From NCBI GenBank assembly GCA_964559135.1, contig CAZLGG010000095.1, positions 1-15,440 of the forward strand: 15,440 nucleotides of DNA, read 5' to 3'. The notes beneath the pieces are model-generated. The model was not told the DNA's origin, did no database searches, and saw nothing but the letters and a program-made list of their open reading frames with translations. This document shows positions 1 to 6,442 of the stretch, in pieces. This DNA comes from DRQF01 sp964559135. GTDB lineage: Bacteria > Planctomycetota > GCA-002687715 > DRQF01. The position numbers and the translations under genes are program-made. How positions within the stretch are numbered: position 1 is the first letter of the stretch; every line of letters begins with the position of its first letter.

Positions 1-33
1 CAAATAGTATGCTTTGAGAAATACGGCCGGGAT

Positions 34-43
34 GGGGGGGGGG
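34..43. repeat. Ten-base poly-G tract
   Basis: An uninterrupted run of ten G residues lies in the non-coding DNA downstream of the ric gene, close to the window edge. Such tracts are prone to length error in sequencing and to slippage in cells. No reading frame that I can support crosses it, so I assign no function. Confidence 0.6.
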
Positions 44-63
44 CGAGGTGGAGGCACTGGGCC

Positions 64-96
64 GCCCTTCTCCGGCCGACGAAGCCGGAGAGGGGC
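64..96 (-). terminator. Hairpin downstream of ric, possible terminator
   Basis: Two 13-base arms (64-76 and 84-96) pair along their whole length with one G-U wobble around a 7-base loop, and the stem is very GC-rich. The hairpin starts 17 bases beyond the stop codon of the ric gene, where the end of the tetR-ric transcript is expected. No U-tract follows it on the minus strand, so it is not a canonical intrinsic terminator. It could instead stabilise the 3' end or act with Rho. Confidence 0.45.
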
Positions 97-113
97 ATGG
101 TCGGGGCGGACGA

Positions 114-785
114 TCAGGCCGACTGCACCCGCGGGAACAGGATGTTGTTTTCGAGATGGATGTGCTCGTGCAGGGCCGTCTCGAGGGCTTCCAGTCCCTT
201 CCAGAGCGCTCCCCACGTCGCGCACGCCTCTGCGGGAACCGCGTAGTCGTTGGTGAGAGACCTGAGTGTTCGCAACATCTCTCCGGCGTTTTCATGTTCG
301 TACTGCATGACGGAAATGGGGCCACCGGCCATGGCCCCTTGTCCGGCTTGAATCATCGGGAAGAGGATCTGCTCCTCCTTGGCCATGTGCTGTTCCAGGT
401 CCGCGACCAACGCGCTCAAAGTGTCGTAGATTCCGCGGAAGCGTTCGGGGTCCTTGTCGCCGTGGACGTCGAGAACCTTCTTGGCCATGGCCTTCAGTCT
501 CGGCATCTCTTCGTAGAGCGGCTGGTGATAGGTGGCGAGGATGTGACGAATGAGGTCGGCGGGCGCGGCGTCGGCCCAGGATTCCGCGGGACTTCCCGAC
601 GTCTCCACTTCCTTTTGAATCTCTTCGATGACTCGCTCGGTATCCAGACCCTTGTCTTCGCAAAAGGACGCGAGCGGGCGATCCCCGCCACAGCAGAAAT
701 CGATCTTGTGGCGGGCGAACACTCGCGTGGAGAGGGGATATTTTGTGGCGATGTCCTTGACGATGGTTTCGGGCGTGATGGTCAT
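114..785 (-). CDS. ric: Iron-sulfur cluster repair di-iron protein, Ric/YtfE/ScdA family
   Basis: This 223-residue protein matches the usual length of the Ric (YtfE, ScdA, DnrN) family, cytosolic di-iron proteins that restore Fe-S clusters damaged by nitric oxide or peroxide. The N-terminal ScdA_N/DUF542 domain (about residues 1-60) carries the CCGG motif with Cys31 and Cys32. The C-terminal hemerythrin-like domain has all six iron ligands expected from E. coli YtfE: His87, His133, Glu137, His164, His208 and Glu212, in the motifs HMAKEEQILFP and HIHLENNILFP. The ATG at 785 overlaps the tetR stop by four bases (ATGA), and an AGAGGAG ribosome-binding site lies inside the end of tetR, so translation is probably coupled. 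Pairing with TetR suggests stress-induced expression. The family call is secure; which stress induces it is not visible. Known relatives are often regulated by NsrR or Dnr/FNR proteins, so TetR control is somewhat unusual. Confidence 0.95.
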   Translation of the reverse strand: MTITPETIVKDIATKYPLSTRVFARHKIDFCCGGDRPLASFCEDKGLDTERVIEEIQKEVETSGSPAESWADAAPADLIRHILATYHQPLYEEMPRLKAMAKKVLDVHGDKDPERFRGIYDTLSALVADLEQHMAKEEQILFPMIQAGQGAMAGGPISVMQYEHENAGEMLRTLRSLTNDYAVPAEACATWGALWKGLEALETALHEHIHLENNILFPRVQSA

Positions 786-1432
786 GACGAGGGACTCCTC
801 TTGTCGTTGGGATGGGAGGTTTCGGACACGGGAGAGGTGGGAGCCAGAAGCCGGACGAGGCTTTCGACCCAGCGTTCTCTCGTGGAATGCTCTTGTATTT
901 TCAGGCCGCCATGGGCACCCCTGAGGCCGACGGCGGCAAGGACAGAGCCCATGACGACCACCAGGGTGTCTTCGATGGGAATGTCTGTCCGGATGTGCCC
1001 CTCTTCGGCCGCATCCTCGAGGGCTTGTCGCAGGAATCGACCGGACGCCCGGACGAGAGCAGCCAGGGCTTTCTTCGCAGAGGGTGAGAGGACGGACTGG
1101 GCTTGGTCGGAAAGAAGGAACCAGGCGATGCCGGGTTCACGTCGCAGGAGTTCGACCCGTCTCCGAATCATCTCGATCCAGCGCACGTCGGCCGGGAGCG
1201 CAGCATCGGGAAAGCTCGCTTCGATCCTCCCGACCGCGACCTCGACAACGTATTCGAGGATCTCCTCTTTGGACGAGAAATGGCGAAACAGAGCGCCCGT
1301 CGAAAGGCCGACATGGTCCGCGATCGCTCGCGTGGAGAGGTCTTGGGGACCCTCCGATCCCAGAATCTCGAGCGCGGCTTCGGCGATCTCCAAGCGGCGA
1401 AGCGGCCCCTTCTTCCGTGTCCGTGTTGTCAT
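782..1432 (-). CDS. TetR/AcrR-family transcriptional regulator
   Basis: This 216-residue protein has a typical TetR layout. Residues 10-57 form the DNA-binding domain, with the helix-turn-helix around LSTRAIADHVGLSTGALFRHF followed by the usual SKEEIL segment. The remaining ~155 residues form the ligand and dimer domain, which I cannot place in a named subfamily. It is the first gene of a two-gene minus-strand operon and overlaps ric by four bases, so it most likely represses itself and ric. An inverted repeat starts 3 bases upstream of the start codon and is the obvious candidate operator. No Shine-Dalgarno sequence precedes the ATG at 1432, and promoter-like hexamers place transcription initiation at or next to that ATG, so the mRNA may be leaderless. 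The effector is unknown; the link to ric suggests a signal connected with nitrosative or oxidative damage. Confidence 0.9.
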   Translation of the reverse strand: MTTRTRKKGPLRRLEIAEAALEILGSEGPQDLSTRAIADHVGLSTGALFRHFSSKEEILEYVVEVAVGRIEASFPDAALPADVRWIEMIRRRVELLRREPGIAWFLLSDQAQSVLSPSAKKALAALVRASGRFLRQALEDAAEEGHIRTDIPIEDTLVVVMGSVLAAVGLRGAHGGLKIQEHSTRERWVESLVRLLAPTSPVSETSHPNDKRSPSS

Positions 1433-1435
1433 GAC

Positions 1436-1455
1436 AAGTAAGTAACTGTTTACTT
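1436..1455. promoter_or_regulatory. Inverted repeat, probable TetR operator
   Basis: The arms AAGTAA and TTACTT are separated by 8 bases, and a second nested pair GTAA/TTAC lies at 1442-1445 and 1450-1453. The AT-rich dyad stands out in GC-rich DNA and begins 3 bases upstream of the tetR start codon, overlapping the putative -10 element. TetR-family proteins commonly bind such dyads in their own promoters. Binding by this particular protein is inferred. Confidence 0.6.
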
Positions 1456-1467
1456 TCTCGGGTTCAA
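1439..1467 (-). promoter_or_regulatory. Candidate promoter of the tetR-ric operon
   Basis: On the minus strand a -35-like TTGAAC (1467-1462) is followed after 17 bases by a -10-like TACTTA (1444-1439). Six bases later comes the A of the tetR ATG at 1432, which would give a leaderless transcript and fits the missing Shine-Dalgarno sequence. The inverted repeat at 1436-1455 would occlude the -10 element when bound. The -10 is a weak match to consensus. Confidence 0.35.
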
Positions 1468-1610
1468 GGGCCTGGGAACCGGCTCACGAACGACGCTTTT
1501 TTTTGCGCCTCGGCGGGTGTTCTTCGGGCCTGTCACCGCGATCTGCTTCAGATGCGATCCCATGCTCGCCGATCTACAGGAAGGTCATTCAGGGATGAAA
1601 GGGTCCAGTC

Positions 1611-2120
1611 ATGCCGGAAAGTGCATCGGGTGCGGCTTCCGTCCAACACTTGGCCGGTAAGTACCTCACGTTCCGCCTGGGAGCCGAGGAGTACGGTCTG
1701 CCCATCCTCGCAGTACGCGAGATCATCACGATGTTGGACATCACGCCGGTCCCAGGCAGCCAGAGGCATGTGCGCGGAGTCATCAATCTTCGAGGCAAGA
1801 TCATTCCCGTTTCGGATCTCCGGGTCGAGTTGGGGATGCAGCCGGCCTGCGAGTCTTCGGACACCTGCATCATCGTCGTGGACCTGATTCGCGAGGACTC
1901 GGTGGCCGAGATCGGCATTCTCGTCGATGCCGTGTCGGAGGTCCTCGACATCCAACCGGAGGAATTGGAGCCCACCCCGGTCTTCGGGGGTGACATCGAC
2001 ACACGGGCCCTGACGGCCATCGCGCGGTGCAAGGGAGAGGTCAAGTTACTCCTTCACATCGAAAGAGCGCTGAGGCTCACGGTGGACGACGGCATGAACG
2101 ACAACGACAGGATCGATTGA
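1611..2120 (+). CDS. cheW: CheW chemotaxis coupling protein, system 1
   Basis: This 169-residue protein is a single CheW domain (about residues 14-150), the SH3-like adaptor that links chemoreceptors to the CheA kinase in the cytoplasmic array. Visible family signatures are the opening strand YLTFRLGAEEYGLPI, the segment VREIITMLDITPVP, the highly typical RGVINLRGKIIPV, and the later VDAVSEVLDI. A short charged tail rich in Asp and Asn follows the domain. The start is preceded by AAAGGG seven bases upstream, a modest ribosome-binding site. It is the first gene of the system 1 cluster, 29 bases ahead of its receptor. The 155 bases between the tetR operator and this gene should hold the cluster promoter, but I found no convincing sigma-70, sigma-28 or sigma-54 elements there; the main landmark is a run of eight T at 1497-1504. 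Confidence 0.95.
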   Translation: MPESASGAASVQHLAGKYLTFRLGAEEYGLPILAVREIITMLDITPVPGSQRHVRGVINLRGKIIPVSDLRVELGMQPACESSDTCIIVVDLIREDSVAEIGILVDAVSEVLDIQPEELEPTPVFGGDIDTRALTAIARCKGEVKLLLHIERALRLTVDDGMNDNDRID

Positions 2121-2149
2121 GAACGGACACACAGTCAGGGGGATTCGAG

Positions 2150-3955
2150 ATGACGACAACGGCAACCAAGAAGCAAAACCTCGAGACGGATCAGATTCGG
2201 CAGGCGATCGAGAACGCCAGAGTGGCGATCATGATCGTGGATAAGGATCTGAAGATCACCTACGTGAACCGGGAGACGATGCGTCTGTTCAACGAGCATC
2301 GCACGGTCTTCGCCCAGAAGTATCCCGGTTTCGCTCCGGAGGGCATCGTGGGAACGTGTATCGACGTGTTTCACACGGACCCCCAGAAACAGCGTCAGAT
2401 CCTCTCCGACCCGGCCAACCTCCCGCACACGGCGGACATCGAGATCGGCGACATGGTGTTCGAGCTCAACATCACCGCGATCCTCGACAATTCGGGCGCC
2501 CACACCGGGAGTTGCCTCGAGTGGAAGGATGTCACCCAATCCAGACATGACGCGAGAAAGGCGGCCGAGCTCTTCTCGATGGTGGAGGGCGCGTCCGCCA
2601 TGTTCATGGCCTGTGACACCGATCTTCGGATCACCTACTGCAACCCCGCCGTCCTCGCGATGCTGCGGAAGTACCAGATGAAGATCCGCGAGGTGTTTCC
2701 CGGGTTCGACCCCGACAACCTGATCGGTCAGAATATCGACATCTTCCACGCCAATCCCAGCCACCAGAGGCGTCTCCTCGGCAACCCGGCTTCGCTGCCG
2801 GTCTCTTCCGAGGTCAAGTTGGGGGATCTGAGTCTCATGGTGACGGCGACGGCGCTCATGGACGAGAACGGTCGTCACATCGGCAGCGGCGTCGAATGGA
2901 CCGACTTGAATGCCCGGGAAGACTACGGTCGGGAAGTCGAACGGCTCATCAACGCCGTGCGCTCCGGAGAACTGACCGTGCGGGGTGATCTCGAGGGGCT
3001 CGATCCGGCCTATCGGCCCATGATGGAGTCCGTCAACGCGTTCATCGAGATTCTGGACGACACCGTCGGTCGGCTCGCTCAGCCCGTCAGGGAAGTCGCC
3101 AACGCGGCGGGGCAAATCAGCGAGGGGGGAGACAAGCTCGCTCTCGGAGTCAGCAGTCAGGCGGCGAGTCTCGAGGAGATCTCGGCTTCGGTGGAAGAGT
3201 TGTCGTCGATGACATCCCAGAACGCAGACAACGCGGCCCTCGCCAGCACGCTCGCCGACGGTGCGCAGAGTTCCGCGAACAAGGGCCGCGACACGATGGA
3301 GAAAATGAAGGCCGCCATCGGCGCCATCAAGGAGTCGAGTGACGAGACGGCGAAGATCGTCAAGACCATCGACGAGATCGCGTTTCAGACAAATCTCCTG
3401 GCTCTCAACGCCGCAGTGGAAGCGGCGCGCGCGGGTGACGCCGGACGCGGTTTTGCCGTCGTGGCGGAGGAGGTGCGATCTTTGGCGCAGCGGAGCGCCG
3501 ACGCCGCGAAGAACACGGCGCAGCTCATCAGTCAGGCCCTCACCAATGCGGAAGGTGGCGTTCAGATCTCGAGCGAGGTGAGCGAAATCCTCGTCGAGAT
3601 CTTCGAGGGATCCACGAAGGTGAACGATCTCGTGGCCGAGATCGCGGCCGCGAGCAAGGAACAATTCGAGGGTATCAGCCAGATCAACCAGGCTGTGGAT
3701 CAAGTGAATCGGGTCACCCAGGAGAACGCTGCGACCAGCGAGGAGTCCGCGGCCTCCTCCAAGCAACTCACAGATCTGGCTCGAGAGCTCGAAGACGTCG
3801 TCAGCCACTACCATGCTTCGGAGGAGCAGGGGACAGGGGGTAGACGTCCCGGCGGCGGCAGCCGAGAGTCGAGGCCGCCACGGCCTACCGCGGAATCCGT
3901 CCAACGTCCTTCCCAGGTCTTCCCCCTCGATGACTCGGAACTCCGGAACTTCTGA
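2150..3955 (+). CDS. Soluble methyl-accepting chemotaxis protein with two PAS domains, system 1
   Basis: The product is a 601-residue chemoreceptor with no membrane segment, so it should sit in a cytoplasmic array. Two related PAS domains occupy about residues 14-130 and 139-254. Each carries an FHxxP motif (His75, His200) and a late EWxD motif (Trp125, Trp250), resembling, from memory, Aer2-type PAS domains that bind haem. A short HAMP-like region (about 258-310) precedes the signalling domain (about 310-555), whose hairpin tip is IAFQTNLLALNAAVEAARAG at 410-429. Methylation-type sites with central Glu pairs are seen at 342-343 and 531-532. The spacing C-terminal of the tip matches E. coli Tsr as I recall it. 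A Gly/Arg/Pro-rich linker ends in the tail FPLDDSELRNF, a form seen at the end of many soluble receptors. The ATG at 2150 was chosen because AGGGGG precedes it; an upstream in-frame start at 2027 would overlap cheW. Confidence 0.95.
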   Translation: MTTTATKKQNLETDQIRQAIENARVAIMIVDKDLKITYVNRETMRLFNEHRTVFAQKYPGFAPEGIVGTCIDVFHTDPQKQRQILSDPANLPHTADIEIGDMVFELNITAILDNSGAHTGSCLEWKDVTQSRHDARKAAELFSMVEGASAMFMACDTDLRITYCNPAVLAMLRKYQMKIREVFPGFDPDNLIGQNIDIFHANPSHQRRLLGNPASLPVSSEVKLGDLSLMVTATALMDENGRHIGSGVEWTDLNAREDYGREVERLINAVRSGELTVRGDLEGLDPAYRPMMESVNAFIEILDDTVGRLAQPVREVANAAGQISEGGDKLALGVSSQAASLEEISASVEELSSMTSQNADNAALASTLADGAQSSANKGRDTMEKMKAAIGAIKESSDETAKIVKTIDEIAFQTNLLALNAAVEAARAGDAGRGFAVVAEEVRSLAQRSADAAKNTAQLISQALTNAEGGVQISSEVSEILVEIFEGSTKVNDLVAEIAAASKEQFEGISQINQAVDQVNRVTQENAATSEESAASSKQLTDLARELEDVVSHYHASEEQGTGGRRPGGGSRESRPPRPTAESVQRPSQVFPLDDSELRNF

Positions 3956-4010
3956 AGACGACTCTCCGAGTATTGGGTATCCGTTCACGAAATGGGAGAA
4001 GGAGCCTCGG

Positions 4011-4823
4011 ATGCTGGCTTCGGACTATCAGGAATTGCGGCGCATCATCTACGACCGCAGCGGAATCACGTTGGGCGAAAACAAGCAGCAGATGTTGTCC
4101 TGTCGCCTGGCCCGACGTCTTCGTGAGTTGGGCTTCGCCTCTGAGCGCGAGTACCTCCGGTTCCTTACGAGTCCCGACGGCGAATCGGAAGTGGATGCGA
4201 TGCTCGAGGCCGTCACGACCAATGTGACGAGCTTCTTCCGGGAGTCGGCCCACTTCGACCATTTGACGGGGCAGTTGCACGAGATCGCCGGCAAGGGAAG
4301 CAACCGCATTCGCATCTGGTGCGCGGCGGCTTCCACGGGGCAGGAGCCCTACACCCTTGCCATCGTCGTCGATGAAGTGATGAGGGCTTTGAATAGGAAA
4401 CTGGACGCCCGCATTCTCTCCACTGATCTCTCGACCGAGGTCTTGGCCGTCGCTCACGAGGCCACCTACCAGGAAAAGGATCTCGCGCCGATCGCTCAGC
4501 AGATTCGTGCGCGACAGTTCGAGCCCGTCGTGTCGGGCAGCCAGAGACTCTTCCGTGTCGTCGAGCGCACGCGTTCCTTGGTCACTCTCGCGCGGTTGAA
4601 TCTGGCCAAACCTCCCTTTCCCATGAAGGGGCCCTTCGACGCGGTGTTTTGCCGCAACGTCATGATCTACTTCGACGACATCGTGCGAGGCCGACTGCTG
4701 GATGAGATCCACCGCGTCCTCGGACCGGAGGGCCTCCTGTATGTCGGTCACTCCGAGGGCTTGACGGGCTGGGACCACAAGTTCGAACGCTTGGCTCCTT
4801 CCGTCTACAGGAAAATCACGTGA
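4011..4823 (+). CDS. cheR: CheR chemoreceptor glutamate methyltransferase
   Basis: This 270-residue protein is of normal CheR length and methylates receptor glutamates with S-adenosylmethionine, counteracting CheB. The helical N-terminal domain (about residues 1-75) ends in TTNVTSFFRE, a family signature. The Rossmann-type methyltransferase domain follows, with the SAM-binding segment RIWCAAASTGQEPY (101-114), Asp139 in LSTDLS, and FCRNVMIYF (213-221). The ATG at 4011 has AAGGAG seven bases upstream; an in-frame start at 3813 would overlap the receptor gene and adds sequence foreign to the family. It begins 55 bases after the receptor, and its stop overlaps the GTG of cheD. It is the only CheR in the window, so it may serve both receptors unless a second gene lies downstream. 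Confidence 0.96.
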   Translation: MLASDYQELRRIIYDRSGITLGENKQQMLSCRLARRLRELGFASEREYLRFLTSPDGESEVDAMLEAVTTNVTSFFRESAHFDHLTGQLHEIAGKGSNRIRIWCAAASTGQEPYTLAIVVDEVMRALNRKLDARILSTDLSTEVLAVAHEATYQEKDLAPIAQQIRARQFEPVVSGSQRLFRVVERTRSLVTLARLNLAKPPFPMKGPFDAVFCRNVMIYFDDIVRGRLLDEIHRVLGPEGLLYVGHSEGLTGWDHKFERLAPSVYRKIT

Positions 4824-5338
4824 CGAGTGGGCAGGAAACGCTGAAGAACTTGGGCCTCCTGGACGGTCGCCGACGGGTCGTAAGCCTTGGAGAGCTCGTT
4901 GTCACCGCGGAGCCCACGGAGACACTGGCCACGTATTCGCTCGGCTCGTGCCTGGGGGTTCTGATGCGCGATGACATCCATGACATTTCGGGGCTTCTCC
5001 ATGCGGTCCTTCCTCGCAGGGAAGGGTTGGCGCGTGTCAGACGGCCGGCAGCTTGGTACGTGCGAGAGGGCGTCTGCGCCTTGTTCGACACCATGCTGGA
5101 GGCCGGTGCGGACCGGCGCGCGATTACCGTGAAGGCAGTGGGAGGGGGCCACCCCCTCGAGATGAAGGGGAGAGATGTCGGTGCGGAGAACGTGCGTGCA
5201 CTCGAGAATGTTCTCGGCCGATTACGGCTTGGTCTCGTCGCCACCGACTTCGGAGGCGTCGACCCGAGAACCCTGATCCATGACACGGGCAGCGGAAGAA
5301 CGTCCGTACTCATTCTAGGAGAGGAGCGGCCTTTATGA
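4820..5338 (+). CDS. cheD: CheD chemoreceptor glutamine deamidase
   Basis: CheD converts receptor glutamines to glutamates and in some bacteria also binds the phosphatase CheC; no cheC is visible here. The 172-residue product contains the family core LGSCLGVLMRD followed by SGLLHAVLPRR. The catalytic residues are Thr38, Cys44 and His61, with the same mutual spacing as Thr21, Cys27 and His44 of the Thermotoga enzyme. Translation starts at a GTG whose last two bases belong to the TGA of cheR (overlap GTGA), and its own stop overlaps the ATG of cheB, so cheR-cheD-cheB look translationally coupled. The Glu pairs in the best methylation-type sites of both receptors are already Glu-Glu, so its substrates are not obvious; Gln505 of the first receptor is one possibility. 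Confidence 0.96.
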   Translation: MTSGQETLKNLGLLDGRRRVVSLGELVVTAEPTETLATYSLGSCLGVLMRDDIHDISGLLHAVLPRREGLARVRRPAAWYVREGVCALFDTMLEAGADRRAITVKAVGGGHPLEMKGRDVGAENVRALENVLGRLRLGLVATDFGGVDPRTLIHDTGSGRTSVLILGEERPL

Positions 5339-6405
5339 ATCTGCGACCACAGAAAGTCGTTCGAGTCCTCATCGTCGACGATTCCGCACTCGTGCGCAAG
5401 GTCCTTTCCCAGCACTTGCAGGAGGACCCCGGGATAGAAGTCGTTGGGACGGCTCCGGACCCCTACGTCGCACGGGACAAGATCGTGGAACTCGAGCCGG
5501 ACGTTCTCACTCTGGACGTCGAGATGCCCCGCATGGACGGCATCACATTCCTCAAGAAACTCATGGCCCTACGTCCCATGCCCGTCATCGTCGTTTCGTC
5601 GGTCACACCCCAGGGGAGTCAGAACGCCCTCGCCGCGTTGGCGGCCGGTGCCGTGGAAGTCGTCGCCAAGCCGGATGCCGCCTACAAGATGGGAACCGCC
5701 GTCGACGACCTCTGCGAGAAGGTGCGAATGGCCGCGACCGCCAGGGTATCGGCTCTCAAACCCCAGCTACAGGGCGGGCAGATTCCCGCAGCGGATCCGG
5801 CTCCATTGCGGTGCACGACGAACAAGATCGTGGCCATCGGAAGTTCCACGGGGGGCACGGAGGCTTTGAGAAGGGTCCTGCCGGAGTTGCCGAGAAACTG
5901 CCCGGGTGTTCTCGTCGTGCAGCACATGCCGGCGAGTTTTACGACGTCGTTCGCCGAGCATCTGAATGAGGAGTGCGTCGTCGATGTCAAGGAAGCGGAA
6001 TCAGGAGACTCGGTGCTGCCCGGTCGTGTGCTCATTGCACCGGGTGATCAACACATGACTCTGCGTCGCTCCGGAGCCCGGTATCTCGTGTCGCTGAACG
6101 ATGATCCTCCCGTCAGTCGACACAGGCCGAGCGCTGACGTGTTGTTCCGATCCGTAGCCAAGGCGGCGGGACGAAATGCCGTGGGCGTGATCTTGACGGG
6201 CATGGGGAGCGATGGGGCTGCCGGGCTCTTGGAGATGAAGGAGGCCGGTGCATCGACGATCGGTCAAGACGAAGCGAGTTGTGTCGTCTACGGAATGCCG
6301 CGGAGAGCGGCTGAATTGGGGGCGGTCGGGAAGAGCGTGCCCCTCCAAGGAATAGCCAGCGCCATCATCCAGCAGCTGCAAGAGATGGAACCCGTTCGCT
6401 CCTGA
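5335..6405 (+). CDS. cheB: CheB receptor methylesterase with receiver domain, system 1
   Basis: This 356-residue protein has the standard CheB architecture. The receiver domain (about residues 8-125) has the acidic pair Asp15/Asp16, phosphoacceptor Asp61 in LTLDVEMPRMDG, a Ser at 88-89, and Lys112. After a ~35-residue linker, the methylesterase domain (about 163-350) has the catalytic triad Ser171 (GSSTGG), His197 (VVQHMP) and Asp293 (GMGSDG). All three lie seven residues beyond their E. coli positions 164, 190 and 286, which supports the assignment. Phosphorylation by CheA should activate removal of receptor methyl groups. The ATG overlaps the cheD stop by four bases. It ends 37 bases before cheA. 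Confidence 0.97.
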   Translation: MNLRPQKVVRVLIVDDSALVRKVLSQHLQEDPGIEVVGTAPDPYVARDKIVELEPDVLTLDVEMPRMDGITFLKKLMALRPMPVIVVSSVTPQGSQNALAALAAGAVEVVAKPDAAYKMGTAVDDLCEKVRMAATARVSALKPQLQGGQIPAADPAPLRCTTNKIVAIGSSTGGTEALRRVLPELPRNCPGVLVVQHMPASFTTSFAEHLNEECVVDVKEAESGDSVLPGRVLIAPGDQHMTLRRSGARYLVSLNDDPPVSRHRPSADVLFRSVAKAAGRNAVGVILTGMGSDGAAGLLEMKEAGASTIGQDEASCVVYGMPRRAAELGAVGKSVPLQGIASAIIQQLQEMEPVRS

Positions 6406-6442
6406 CGTGAGCAGGCACCAGAAACACACGGAGGTTGGAACC

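Noticed and set aside
48..1445. 465-residue open frame on the plus strand over ric and tetR
   Set aside because: The minus strand carries two clearly recognisable proteins with conserved metal ligands and a helix-turn-helix; the plus frame has none.
1461..1504. GGTTC/GAACC inverted repeat followed by eight T, as an intrinsic terminator
   Set aside because: The stem is only 5 bp with a 10-base loop, and the T-run starts 17 bases later, too far for an intrinsic terminator.
2027..2149. Upstream in-frame start for receptor 1
   Set aside because: It would overlap cheW1 by about 90 bases, adds Arg-rich sequence typical of a wrong frame, and lacks the AGGGGG site found before the ATG at 2150.
2135..3988. 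617-residue open frame on the minus strand opposite receptor 1
   Set aside because: It is a mirror of a GC-rich coding gene, rich in Arg, His, Asp and Leu with no recognisable domain; the plus strand encodes a clear chemoreceptor.
3813..4010. Upstream in-frame start for cheR
   Set aside because: The added residues lie inside the receptor gene and resemble no CheR; AAGGAG precedes the ATG at 4011.
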